This document shows positions 11,255 to 22,191 of a DNA stretch of 64,000 nt, piece by piece (the first letter of the stretch is position 1; every line of letters starts with the position of its first letter). Location of the stretch: NCBI GenBank assembly GCA_037176885.1, contig JAWWNJ010000120.1, positions 1 through 64,000 of the forward strand. The letters run 5' to 3'. The notes beneath the pieces were generated by a model that was not told where the DNA came from, searched no databases, and was given only the letters and a program-made list of their open reading frames with translations. Origin of the DNA: Favolaschia claudopus. Lineage: Eukaryota; Basidiomycota; Agaricomycetes; Agaricales; Mycenaceae. A program made the position numbers and the translations under genes.

Positions 11255-12385
11255 CGTTTAGAATACCTGGGCCTCAACATCCTGACGGCGGCGGCGGTGA
11301 GGGAGGGAGACGGCGTCAACGTGGTGAACGCGTCGTCGGATTGATCTCTGCACGTCTCTGCGGGTATTAAGAAGCCGGGAATACGGTGCTGGTGAGCGCC
11401 GGGCCTCAACGTCTCGTAGGCAGAGGACGGCCGGCGCTGGAAGCTGGCGCATCGAGTCTTGACGCGGGATCGGTAGCTGACGTCGAAGTAGCGAGTTGGC
11501 GTGCGCAAAGCGCGAAGACGAGGGTGACGCTTTGGACCCCGAATTGAAGGAGTCGTTGTCAGATGAGCAACAAAGGTGGAAGAGGAGATGGCTCCTCGTC
11601 ACGACGGCGGCGGCGTCGCGGAGTGAAACGGCAGCGTGGATGAGGTAGGTGGCGTTCTCAGCGAGTCGGCGTCGGCGACGCGAGCGATAGCGCTACGGGG
11701 GTCGGGTACCGCATCGTACAGGACCTTGACGTCGCTCAACGACGAAGGCGTCCCGCTAAGGTGCAGAAACAACGGCGCGGAAGTCGCCGCGCCGTTGCTG
11801 CTCAATATACCGGCGCATTGGCGGTATCGACAACGCGAGAAGTCGTGCCGGGCCTCGATATCTCTTGGAGACAGAGGGCGTCCGCCAGCGGGCACGTAAT
11901 TGACCACGGAAGGTCTGGGAGACATAGGACGTCCGGTGCGTCGAGTCCATGGCGCGGGGTCGACGGCGGCGGGGCGTATCCGACGCCAGAGTCGAAAGTG
12001 GTGCGTTGGCGACGTAGACGGGGCGAGCGATAGAGGGACCGGGCCTCGACGTCACTGGATGACGGAGGATATCCGGCGTGGCGAGCTTCCCGGGACAGCA
12101 CGCAAGTGGTAGAGGGGATAGAGGCGGCGGCGGCGCAGAAGCGCGGAGGCAACGAACTCACTTCGTTGCCTACAAACCCAAATCGTTCCCAAGCCCCTCT
12201 TCATTCCTTCAACGACATTTCTTCGTCACGAAAATGATGCTCCAGTCGTTCTAAGTGAGACGCGCTACCTATCCGGGTGCAGACGCCGGAAGTGAAGTGG
12301 CGCGCGCGCATCCAAAGCGGGCGCAGGAAGCGGCGTGTACCCGGGCCTCGACGTCTCTTGCAGACGGAGGGCTTCCGGCGTCGAC
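11255..12385 (+). repeat. LARD1 internal hairpin module array
   Basis: A module reading roughly GGGCCTCGACGTCTC followed by AGACGGAGG recurs at about 11263, 11395, 11844, 12039 and 12341. At 11395-11438 the core is enclosed by the perfect arms AGCGCCGG/CCGGCGCT. At 11844-11896 it is enclosed by CGTGCC/GGCACG. The core is thus kept while the enclosing stem changes. The block is GC-rich and holds many overlapping false open frames on both strands. Confidence 0.6.
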
Positions 12386-12946
12386 TGTGTGCAGAGGTCG
12401 AACGAGGGGAGGGAGAAGGCAAGGAGGAGCTGCCACGTCGACAGCGACGTCGTGGGAGACGTCGGCGACAACGCGGAACGGATCGTCGGATCGAATTCCG
12501 TACGACGCTGCGGATGGGGCTTCGATAAAAGAAATAGCTCATCGTACGACGAGCGGTTGGCGTGCGGGGGTGAAGCGAGAGCGAGTCGGGAAGAGAGGAA
12601 GACGCGGCCTCGTTGACGACGATTGCGTGAGAAACGACGGCAACGGCGGTCGGATAGAACGCGGCAGAGGCGTTGAGGTCGTCGTACGACGGGGGCGGCG
12701 GCACAAGGAGGGTGGATTGAGTTGATACTCACATCATTCCTCTTTTCCCGTTTCCTGCTTGCGTACATTAATTCCTTCTCTTTTAACTCTCATCGATGAA
12801 CGGCCAGGTAGTGAACGAGAGCTTGATGACGAAGTAGCGCAAGGCCGGTAGGTGTGGTTGGCGGTGATGTCGTGGTCATTGTCGCCCATCGGCCAGGTCG
12901 TGGTAGAAAGTAAAAAGAATATATTCATACTATCATACATGGGAGC

Positions 12947-13080
12947 TCGACGCGTTCGGAGCTCACCAGTACGGATTACAAAGAATAGAAAAACAAACCG
13001 AGCGCGACACAGTGAAGTGGAGCTCAAGGTCTGTTACTCAAGTCCGAGCTCACGCCGTCAGCGGAGCTCAAGGACTTTAG
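12947..13080. repeat. LARD1 internal GAGCTC repeat, copy 2
   Basis: It has the same succession of GAGCTC-containing words as 9700-9843, with a diverged middle. See copy 1. Confidence 0.6.
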
Positions 13081-13394
13081 CGCAGAAGAACGGTTCTCAA
13101 AACCGCTCTTCGAGGTCACAATCTTGAGGCGTCGGAGACACATAAGAAGGTGTTGCGTGGGGTGTCGCTCCCGAGGTAAAAGGACAAGGTAAAGAAACGA
13201 AGGGGGCGACGGATGAATGACGTGTCGCTCCCTAGCGAATGAAGAAAGTGCGGGAGGCGAACGTAGCGCCTCACCTGACCACTGGCGAGATGCGGGAGAA
13301 GAACCCAGCTCAAGAGAGCTCGCAAATGGTGGGGTAATCCATCGAGGAGGTGGTGAGGTGCAAAATATTAAAAAAGAGGCTTTTGATGAAGCCT

Positions 13395-13410
13395 CCCTGT
13401 GTGTCCACCA
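13395..13410 (-). other. LARD1 primer binding site
   Basis: The minus strand reads TGGTGGACACACAGGG, one base after the LTR end CACA. The leading TGG is complementary to a tRNA CCA end. The exact tRNA was not identified. Confidence 0.6.
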
Positions 13411-13411
13411 A

Positions 13412-13825
13412 TGTGACGGGCTAGCGCCGAATCCGGGGCGCTAGGGGACGTCGAGGTTCAGGAAGGCTTCTGGCCTCTTGAGGTTGAGACCGTCTTGCGG
13501 TCTTGAGGTATTCCTGGCGCCACGTCTTGCGTATCCCTGAGCGCTGAGGGGACTTGTATCCTAGTCGAGGAGCCGCGTCACACCCGGGGCAGGGCTCTTG
13601 TAACCCTTGAGAGGGGAGCGCGACCAACGCTCAGGCGGCTAGTCGTCGCACTGGACACTCCAGGTCTCTTCGTAGGAACTGGCTTGTCAAGGTGTGCGGT
13701 AAAAGTATATTCTATTACATAATGTTTGGCAATGTAATATACGGAAGCTACGGACTAAGCTACTGATTTGGGTGTTAGGCCTTTGGCCATGCCCAAAGCG
13801 TATACCCTACTCCATAGGTATCACA
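13412..13825 (-). repeat. LARD1 LTR (5' LTR in element orientation)
   Basis: It pairs with 7883-8294 and ends in TATCACA on the plus strand, followed by the target duplication ACTCC. Confidence 0.9.
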
Positions 13826-14273
13826 ACTCCTCCCTCGGGATATGTGACTCCGAGCCTCGAACACATCGGAAGAGGGGCAATCCGTTCTTGTCTTCCCCAA
13901 GGCCGTAGTAGAGTGCAATCCCTGGGGGATCAGACGAGTATCCCTTTTGAATGAGGTCTAATACATTCTTCGCGACGGCCCAAGCAGCTGAATTGAATAA
14001 CGGCAATCCGGATTTTGCATCTTTCAGAGGGCCAAATGTGCGAAAGACATTGGCAACAAGGGGATACAGCTCTTTCGGTGGAGGGATGATCCGCTTGCAG
14101 CGTCGCCAGAGCCAGGCAGACGATGTGCGGAGAAGATGATTCCAGTCTTGTGGCGGCTTTTGTCGATTACCCCACGCAACAATTCTTGCTTTGTCGATTG
14201 GGTCCGGAATGAATATTGCGTCGCGAAGCGCTCGGGCAACGCAAAGGCCGTGGACGACAGAGATATAGAACAT
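13826..14273 (-). pseudogene. Unidentified ORF interrupted by LARD1
   Basis: An ATG-initiated minus-strand frame of about 149 codons, ending LPLFRCVRGSESHIPREE at the LARD1 junction. It is rich in Trp and aromatic residues and lacks low-complexity stretches, so it looks like genuine coding sequence. The late motif CVRGSESHIPRE, followed in another frame of the left flank by a HLLSHLSTSGAG-like stretch, recalls C-termini of uncharacterised fungal transposon-associated proteins, but I cannot name a family. Further minus-strand open stretches at 14509-14739 and 14866-15177 may be upstream exons. Confidence 0.4.
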
Positions 14274-15832
14274 ATTGAAGATATCAAATGCATCTTTGAG
14301 GCCCCAAGTTCTTCACCGGGTCGCGGAACTTTCCAGGCCCGACGCTGTACATAACGACCTGAGGCTCGTAAAGGTGATGTGGGCCGGCCCAATCTTACAA
14401 ATCCAATTTAATACTCTATCTGCGAATGGTGAACGGTAGGGTTGTCACTGAGGCCTGCGACCACTGGCATGTTAAATTCGGCCATTACAGAAACCAATCA
14501 CTTGACTCTTAACTCGAGCACTTTCGACAAGACAAGAAGTTCTGGTACGAATCCATTCTAACCCCGGGAATGTGTACACAAACGTTCACAGCTGTTAAAG
14601 GTGTCCCAAGTCTCAAACGAGGACGACGACGGAGATTTACGGTACCACGGCCCGATGCCCTGAGGAGACAATTGTTGAAGAAACGAATGAGAGTGGAACA
14701 TTCACATCTCGACGAGTTCCAGTTCACTTTCGAATGCAAGATCGACTACATAGGACTTCCTCCCCGGTGTATTGGAGAGTAGCTTATGAATTAGCTACCA
14801 ATGTTGATGACGGGCATGGCCTATTCCTTGTTTTCAAACACCGAATTGATTTTCCCATCGTGAGGTCACTGGCACAATATTTCGAACAACTGGGGATAAT
14901 AGACATCGGAACAACGCCCCATTAGGAGAAATGACTTACGCTTCGCTCCGGCGCTATATTTTTTAGAGTGTTTGTATAAAACCTGCAAGAATCCCGCCCC
15001 ATAGCTCAGTATCGAGTCGACCCATCGGAGGCGGTCAAAATAGCAGGGATCCCTAATCCTTGGAGAAGGAACGGAGATATGGCTCGATACTGATGGCAGT
15101 GGGAAATAGCGGTACATATCCAGATACCGATGCTGCTGCCAATCCACGCTGTCGTAGATGCCGGCTTCTACCAACAATTCCCTCTCATGTTCTACGCATC
15201 CCTTACAATATGTAGGGGAAGATCTGGCTGCAGTTTAGCTTGGTAGTCTGAACTAACTCAATAAAATGAGCCTGCATTGGACTGGACATGGCGGGAGAGA
15301 GAACTACCCGTTTGGGGGCTTATGTAACACTTACGTATGGGGGGTGGGGGGTCGACAGTTTTCCGACCCTGTGTCCAAGATTTTAGGCTCATTCATCATG
15401 CCTGAGGCTGGCTATGTCTCGGCTAGACATAGCCAAATGATCCTACATGATCCCGGCACTTCCGCCTGATCCTACCTGTCAAACTCGGCTGTCGCCGTGC
15501 AAGCATAAGTAAGTATTGGCCCGTCTTCATTGTTCAAGAATCAACTCCTTCCACTGAGATAGAGTCACCCGGAGGTACAGTAGATGTACAGATTAAATGT
15601 TAGATCTGTGCTATTGAATGACTTAAAGAATTCTTTATTTTATTTTTTCACTTCGAAAGTTTCAGCTCGAATCGGGCAACAATATCGGTTCATGGTGCAG
15701 TGGGCACACCCGGGCACGCAATATCCCGTCTGGCTCAATGTGAGGCTCCAAATTGAAACTCATTATATGGACTACACACCGGAAACTTGCACATGTAACA
15801 CAAAAAGCCAACAACTCGTAGATACAGTCAAC
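14274..15832. other. Possible upstream exons, otherwise nothing recognised
   Basis: Minus-strand open stretches at 14509-14739 and 14866-15177 (the latter ending FLLMGRCSDVYYPQLFEI) could belong to the gene cut by LARD1. No intron borders could be settled. The remainder shows nothing recognisable. Confidence 0.3.
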
Positions 15833-15992
15833 TCTGTCTTAACCCATAGGCCTCCGTTCCGCCCAAATCCTATGGGGTATTACAGAGTTATGGGTTATCC
15901 CAGTCAAAATGTAGTCAAAATCTACGAAAATTGTATGGGTTATGGCCCATTATGGGTTATGAGAGGTATGGGTTAAGACAGAGGCGACTGTA
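15833..15992. mobile_element. TA-flanked MITE, family 6 (160 bp)
   Basis: The left end TACAGTCAACTCTGTCTTAA pairs with the inverted right end, which contains TTAAGACAGAGGCGACTGTA. Both boundaries are TA. The interior is rich in ATGGGTTA words. A lone related end, GGTATGGGTTAAGAGAGG, lies at about 17310-17340. Confidence 0.7.
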
Positions 15993-18052
15993 GTACAATA
16001 ACAATTCATCGTTCAAGTTGTCAACTTGTCAAGTTGATGTTGCTTCGAATCCCTTTTTAAATTCGAAGAGAACTCCGAGTAGAGGCGGGGCATGAGCTAA
16101 AAAGTAATTTAGCCAGAGAATTAATTACTGACCAAAATTCAGTCCTTGAATGTTGGGTTTAAATCCGGCCGCGCAGCGCCGGAAAAAATCCGTTGAGACA
16201 TCTTTATCCATATGATGAATATGAGAGCTCACTATACCCACAGCTATGCTTGCGCTTGCGCCGCCTGAACACTTTGAACCGCTTGGTTAAAGAGAGTCGG
16301 GTTGAACCGACATACCAAGATAGGAAGATGAGAATGGTGAGCAACAGTGTTCAATTCAAATATACTTTCATTGAAGCTCAATCTAGATATACTGGTATTA
16401 TTTTATACACTAGTTGTGGGAGAGAGACTTGAACCCGCGCCGTTGGAACTTGGATTTGGAATCGGATTTGCTAAGTTTACAGCTTCCTAGGCTTGAATCA
16501 ATGCAAATTCTTCAAAGTTTAGGCTCGGATTGCTTTCAATCTGTAGAGCGAGCTAGTAGGATCAGAACAGAGGCGAAGACTCGGTCAGGGAGAGGAAAAA
16601 CAAGGCAGGATTGAAGCAGACGGCAAAGAAGCGCCCATTTAGCGCCCGGGCGGAAAATGCCGTGTTACGAGAGATTACGAATCTTGAATTTGATTCCCTG
16701 TGTCAGCCTGTGTCCTATGTTTCTTTTCGGAATTAGCTCCGAGGGGACATAGCCAGGAATCAAGATGACCTACCATAAAGAGATAGGAAATCAAGATGCC
16801 GAATTGCCCTTTGCACAACTACCACGGCGTCTGACAGCGAGAAACTTGAGGCACGGAGCCTCTGATGTTCATTGGAGGTCTCTCTTTTTTCCCTTTCTTT
16901 CTCTCCTTTCTCCCAACTTGAAAACTTGATTTTTTCACCACAGCCACAGACATAGGACATAAGCCAGATTTTAAGGATGGGTGCCCTTGTTCCTGAGCCA
17001 CCTTGGAGCCACCTTAAGCTTCTTCAACCCTAAAATGGCAATTTTGGCTCCTCGGACCTCTATTGACGGATTATGTCAGCGGATCCATCAAATATCATGG
17101 TCCGACGACGGTTATGAATCATCGGCTTGGTCGGGAACCTACATCAAGACGCAAAAAGTAGTGCGCAAGCTGATCATGCGTTTGGTTTAAAATCTGTTTT
17201 GACACCTATTTTTTTGAAAGAAAATATTGAATTTAAATATTATGCAACGCCCGGGTTATGCCCCTATCAACCAATACTCTCTCATAACCCATAGCCTTGG
17301 CCATCCACCGAGAGGTATGGGTTAAGAGAGGTTCGACTGTATTGTTCTTATTGTTCTCTCTGTCGAAACCAACGGGAAGCGAGCGAGCCAAACCTAAAAT
17401 CTATCATTAATAACCTGTCATCCTGACCTCAAGGAATGCCCCAGGGCTCCATGTGCAATCGCTCAGTCTCAAATTATTCGATGAAAGTACGAAAATTTCC
17501 TTTTTTGGACAGATATGTCTTTCAGTGGGAAGGCGTAGACCAAATTGTTGCTCCAGCATTGTAATATGCTTTTTAAGTGCCTTCAATCCATGCGACACGT
17601 AAGACCGCGGTCCGACTGACGAACATAAGCCTGACACGTGGTGGGAAAGCGTGCCGTAATGTCAGACTGGGGGGAGAGAGAGAGAGAGATTCGGTTTATG
17701 GCACAAGCTATGCTACGTAGCTAAGAAGCCCGCGTAGAGTATAGTACTACGCAATAAGTAAGGTATCGTCTTGGGTGATATGTAAGTAATCGTCTGCGGT
17801 GTGTATTAGCATCGTGCTCCGAGTATCCAGTCTACAGGTGTGGTCTGCGTTTGAAAGCGCGCGGATAATTCGAACAGACAAGAGTGAAAAGGCCGGGAGG
17901 GAGAGCATGGGTCCTATAGCATATGTAATAAATAGATGAATAGAAAAGAAAAAACGGCCAGTGTGGTTCTTTGAAGTCGTGTGCGAGCCTGTGTGGAATG
18001 GTCGCTGTGTCCTGATCCGCGTCGTTGCGCGTGGTTGATGTGGCGTGAACGC
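15993..18052. other. No gene; old repeat fragments
   Basis: Contains a pyrimidine-rich block (16800-16970) related to 1330-1475, a lone family-6 MITE end near 17310-17340, a GA microsatellite at about 17672-17690, and below 18053 the probable 3' untranslated part of the LINE on the minus strand. Confidence 0.45.
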
Positions 18053-18878
18053 CTATTCGTCGTCATCGCCGTCCTCGCTCCCCTCAGGCTCTTCCTCTCC
18101 CGAGCCCTCTTCCTCTTCCTCCTCTTCCCCGCCTCTCCATTCTTCATCGTCCGCTATCTCCAATGGTTCAGTTGTTCGCCTCGGTTGGCCCGTTTTGGTG
18201 AACGCGCCGGTCTTCTCGAGAAATTCCGCCAGCGCCTGCAGCCCGTTCTCGGAGCCTAGGATGTCCGGTAGGGAGAGGTCCGGTGATACCTTGCGTAGGA
18301 TGTCACGGTGCCAGGCGTACTTTTCGCACTCTTTCAGTATGTGTTCTCGTGTTTGCAGGCGCTCGCCGCACTGACATGCGATCGTTTCTGTAGGCACGAA
18401 TTTAGCATAGTATTCGCCAATAAATGCATGACCTGTTCGGCATTGGACGAGACGTCCGTAGACCTCGCGTTTGACGTTCGTGAAGTGAGCTTTGGGCTTC
18501 AGGGTTGGGGGAATGCGATCTACAGCCGCAAATCTGCCTGTTGGGTACGTTTTCTTCCATTTTTGAGTCCAGTTATCGAGCAACTTGGCTTTTGCCGCTC
18601 GTCTGGCGTGCGTCAGTGTTGTGGTTTCTGTTGCGCACCCACTTTTCCGCCGCTTCTTTCGCGAGTTCGTCAGCTCGTTCATTTCCAACTATACCTTGAT
18701 GTCCTGGGGACCAATCGATGTCAATCGTGTTTGCCGGGTTTTTGTCGAGGAATTCCTCGACGCATCGTCTGAATCGTTGTGCCTGTGTCTGGCCCGCGTT
18801 GGGTTTGGGGTCGATCCTGGGGGAGGCGAAGGGGTTTTCGCTTTTTGCGTGACGGAATTTTTCTGTTTGGGTTCTCAC
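18053..18878 (-). pseudogene. LINE (Tad1-like) 3' end: RNase H tail and zinc domain
   Basis: The upstream frame (18878-18573) ends in an RNase H block IDIDWSPGHQGIVGNERADE, with the catalytic His/Asp region and the helix ELAKEAAEKW. A frameshift near 18600-18690 leads to the second frame (to 18053), which carries a CxCGERLQTREHILKEC zinc-binding motif typical of the C-terminus of fungal LINE polymerases and then an acidic Glu-rich tail. Endonuclease, RT and the first RNase H half are missing, as in a 5'-truncated LINE copy. A similar but distinct fragment lies at 56062-57030. Confidence 0.7.
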
Positions 18879-19059
18879 TGCCGGGCCACACGGTACAAGG
18901 TACGGTCGTCAAACGGAAGGCGGACCTCTGGAGACCTACGCCGTGACGGCGTAGGTGGCAATCAGAAACCGGACAAAAACCGTAAAACAGCTGTATTACT
19001 CTATAACAGTCTGACACCACACTATGCATTCAATGACAAGAGGTGCACAATGGACGCTA

Positions 19060-19505
19060 GTGCAAGGGGTGATCTGTCAAGCGCCATCAAAGATGAGGCC
19101 TTGCAGTATGCTCGTGTTTATGATGGGCGTTGATCTCACCGTCCATCCTCCCTGTATATTCTACGTGGGGTTTATTGAGCTGAAATATGTCAAGTCGAGT
19201 GTTATTGAGCCATATTATGATATGACCACTAAAAAGAGCGCAACAAAACGGCCACAGAGGATGTTTTGTGGTGTGGTGGGTCTGACTTACATAACACACT
19301 CGAAAAAAGAATGTGCCCGGAAGAAATTTCAAGGTGACACTATATCCCTATAAATGTACCCAGAAGCATAAGGGAGCATCCAAATACTTTAATTTGCGAG
19401 GGCAGCTCGCGTCTAAGTGAGCGCAAGTGGTTGAACGTCTTTGACAAACACGAGCATACTGCAAGGCCTCATCTTTGATGGCGCTTGACAGATCACCCCT
19501 TGCGC
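19060..19505. mobile_element. TA-flanked foldback MITE, family 7
   Basis: About 60-bp terminal inverted repeats with one mismatch start GTGCAAGGGGTGATCTGTCA at the left and GCGCAAGGGG at the right. TA dinucleotides flank both ends (19058-19059, 19506-19507). The 320-bp interior is non-coding. The unusually long, almost perfect arms suggest recent origin. Confidence 0.8.
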
Positions 19506-19507
19506 TA

Positions 19508-20271
19508 GTGACAAACGCGAACATACTTCACTGACCCTACGTGCTCCTCAGATTTTACCGTCGAGGAAAATAATAGAATCCGCAATACGCTGTCTTGAGT
19601 AAAAGCAAGCGTACTGGATGATTTGGCGCAATTTATGTAGTCCATAACGGAAGGTTATGGGCGTATACTTATGGGTTGGATCAATGGCTGTGACAAACAT
19701 GAGCATAAGTACTGCAATGGGTTTGATAAAGTCTTGTTTACGGGTACGTGAAGTCACTGAACCGCTGTTCCCGCAAGACACGTATTGGTCACGTGCTGTG
19801 TGGGGGGGATAGTGGACCAGGATTCGGATCTTGCAAGCGCGATATCTCAGGAATGGCTGCACCGTTTTGCTTCATCCAAGTTCTGAATCTCAATAGTTTT
19901 ATTAGAGGTACACCCTGGGTGGGAGGTATTTCTGTGAAAAAAAAATCTTGCTGAGTTAGAAAAATCAATTTCGGAGTTGTCTGATTGTTTGGCTGTTTTT
20001 AGCCAAACATCAATTATATTTGATCTCGGTGATGGTCAGTAATTTGTTGCAAGTGTAGTCTACATACAGTTGCGGCGAAATTAAATGCATTACCATAAAA
20101 GGAAATTTCTGTAAAATCAGCTCTGGACAGGGCAACGCGGCCGAGTCATCGCAAGGTCAACATTGGTGTCGTCAAGTCAGATGTTTTGGCAGTTAAAATG
20201 ATCCATGCCGATTGGTCGATTTAGATTACAGCTTATTGCACCATTCTCGCTCAATCGTGATGCAAACGACC
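19508..20271. other. No gene; one isolated MITE end
   Basis: At 20065 a family-1 end TACAGTTGCGGCGAAATTAA appears without a partner. GTGACAAACATGAGCATAAG at 19690 echoes the region just right of the family-7 MITE. No coding frame was recognised. Confidence 0.45.
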
Positions 20272-20794
20272 TAAGATAGAGAGCGTGGGATGCCCGCACC
20301 TTACTTAAGCATGTTATGTAACGCTTATGATTCGTTCCCACGGCCAAATCCCCAGTCGCGTAAAAAATTTCATGTTCTTTCCTGCCTGCGGAAGGGCTAA
20401 CCTACAGACTCAGTAGACATTCTCGCTGTTTTCTGCTCTGAAATTTTGGTTTTCGCTTTCAAAACCACCTTCCACACTGCAAGGGACGCGAACAGGTTGG
20501 GTCTCACCCTTAAGCGAGCTGCCGAAGCGTGCCGAGATGACTATCCTGTGGCTGTGCTGGCCAAATTTTCCTTTGGAAAGTCTCCCGTTTGGTGAGAAAA
20601 CCACATAAAAGACAAGGGACATTTTGCAAATCAGCCCAATAAGAACCCTTCATTGAACCTCTATCTAAGACTTGTATTAGGCAAAATTCCCAATCTGGAC
20701 CTTAGCATCGTGCTATAAGCCTCGACATCGAGCGTGACAATGTCACAGTGTGATGCTGACATAAGGGTGCGGGGATCCCACGCTCTCTATCTTA
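20272..20794. mobile_element. TA-flanked MITE, family 8 (523 bp)
   Basis: The left end TAAGATAGAGAGCGTGGGAT continues to CCCGCACC, and the right end is its complement with about one mismatch in 29. Both boundaries are TA. The interior is non-coding. Confidence 0.65.
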
Positions 20795-20937
20795 TAAACA
20801 GTGCTCGTCTGTCCACCACCCTCAGTCTTTCATCCCACATTGCGGGAGACTGAGGGTGAGTTCTCTATCTATCTACCTACTTGTATTTACTTACTCATTG
20901 TGTAGTTATTGCGCCTTCCGCGCAATTCTGTTAGGTT

Positions 20938-21477
20938 ATGGGCCACCCGAGCGCTAGCTCTCTGAAGACGTACCTATTGGAAGACTCACCTGCTCGCTCA
21001 TCAGAGCTCGAAGCATCACAAGCACAGACTTGTATCAATCAATCAATCACACGACCTGTTGCCGAAATTCCCTCGGACTCTGGTTATCTCACCTCGGACT
21101 GTCAACTGCGGCAAACTCGGCTTCTTCCGAGCTTTTCGGAGCAGAAGACTGGCCGATTTTTCATGTTAATGCTACAGTGGAACTGCGCCTACAGGGAGTC
21201 TACACTCTGCTTGAATCTGTTATCCTCGCTGCAAATGCAGCTGATGCCTCTGTTGCTGCTGCTCGCCGTTACTCCTCTGCCTGCCACAGCTCCTGTTGCT
21301 GGAGTAGCTTTCAAGGATACGCCTGGCGAACGTAATAGCTGTGCTTTAGGTGTCATTCAGAAGCTTCTTTCAGCAGAATTGAGCACAGAGTCAACGAATC
21401 TAATGCTGGATCCGGAATTCTCTGGGCCAAACTGTGCCAGCGCTTCGAAGCAGAAAATCGTGCCGATTCTGCAATGG
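20938..21477 (+). pseudogene. Ty1/copia gag, N-terminal part
   Basis: A reading frame from the ATG at 20938 with shifts between two frames. One frame contains LFGAEDWPIFHVNATVELRL, matching the F-x-G-x-x-Y/W-x-x-W start of fungal copia Gag proteins. The other ends in LLSAELSTESTNLMLDPEFS. The frame stops because a Mutator-like MITE inserted at 21478. Gag resumes at 21879, is cut again by the chromovirus at 22021, and continues at 37105 into protease. Confidence 0.55.
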
Positions 21478-21869
21478 TAGGCTCGAATCCAGCCTGTGTA
21501 TGGAAGCAAGCTTGTCGATACACAGGCTGGTCGATCTGAGTTTGAATTGCCACGTCACACCGAGTTGCCAAAAAAGGTTATTCCACTAGTTCCTCGCAGC
21601 AGCACATTTTCGATGAAATTTCTTAATTCAACAACACAATGAGCATTTCTGAGGTGTTATTGTGCACACCTGAGCTTGAACCAAGCTGAGATTGTGCCGT
21701 GGGCAGGAGTTCTGAACACATTCAACGAGACAGTCGCACCACGTGATGCCACGTATCCACTGTACGAAATAACCTTTTTTGGTAAGTTGGTGTGACATGG
21801 GATTTCAAACTCAGATCGACCGGTCTGTCTATCGACAGCTTGCTCCATAGACAGACGGTCACCGGTCTA
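21478..21869. mobile_element. Mutator-like MITE with 9-bp target duplication
   Basis: Long imperfect inverted arms (about 85 bp, sharing GTCGATCTGAGTTTGAA) end in TAGGCTCGAATCCAGCC on the left and TAGACCGGTGACC on the right. CTGCAATGG flanks both sides (21469-21477, 21870-21878). Long TIRs with a 9-bp duplication fit Mutator-like elements. Its left end closely resembles that of the element at 62958-63523. It interrupts the copia gag frame. Confidence 0.7.
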
Positions 21870-21878
21870 CTGCAATGG

Positions 21879-22020
21879 GTGTTCTAGCAGAACTTTTTAG
21901 CACCAAGCTCGTTATTGAAGGCGAACCAGAGCTCATGGATCGCAACAAGATTCTTTCTCATGTCGCTGCTATCAAGACCTGCTTTGATAGGCTTGCACGC
22001 CTGGAATTTCCATTTCCCCC
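21879..22020 (+). pseudogene. Ty1/copia gag, middle part
   Basis: Reads FSTKLVIEGEPELMDRNKIL and ends LARLEFPFPP at the chromovirus insertion. After removing the chromovirus with one CCCCC copy, the frame continues at 37105 as ELQPLILLSTLPDDSYW. This places the break inside the UBN2-type gag domain. Confidence 0.7.
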
Positions 22021-22191
22021 TGTCAGGGGAACTCCCTCTTTGGCACTACACAGCCACCTATGACGCAGGCCTCCTGCAGATTTCCCACTTTCCTGTCAAA
22101 TCCCCAAAGCCCTATGTAGTATGTCATCGTGGAGTAAGGCATGTGACTTGGCCCGGGATCATTGCCGACTGCTCCGAGCTTGTGGGAACTA

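Larger units (their letters stand above)
7883..13825 (-). mobile_element. LARD1: complete non-coding LTR retrotransposon
   Basis: 412-bp and 414-bp LTRs, differing essentially by one 2-bp indel, bound a 5.1-kb interior. A 5-bp duplication ACTCC flanks it (7878-7882 and 13826-13830). The orientation is minus. Next to the right LTR, the minus strand reads TGGTGGACACACAGGG after one base, a tRNA-type primer binding site. Next to the left LTR, it reads ATGTGGGGGGCAC, a polypurine tract. The interior has no gag, RT, integrase or tyrosine recombinase in any frame, so the element must borrow enzymes. The near identity of the LTRs implies a recent insertion. Confidence 0.85.

Noticed and set aside
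11092..12768. Many overlapping open frames of 90-167 codons on both strands
   Set aside because: They lie in the GC-rich hairpin array of LARD1, are Arg-rich on both strands and overlap each other. This is expected from base composition.
16420..16500. tRNA-like 3' half (minus strand, GCGCGGGTTCAAGTCTCTC)
   Set aside because: The T arm is plausible, but the matching 5' acceptor and a D arm are missing and the anticodon arm does not fold. At most a tRNA fragment.
17672..17692. GA microsatellite
   Set aside because: A simple short repeat without further interest.
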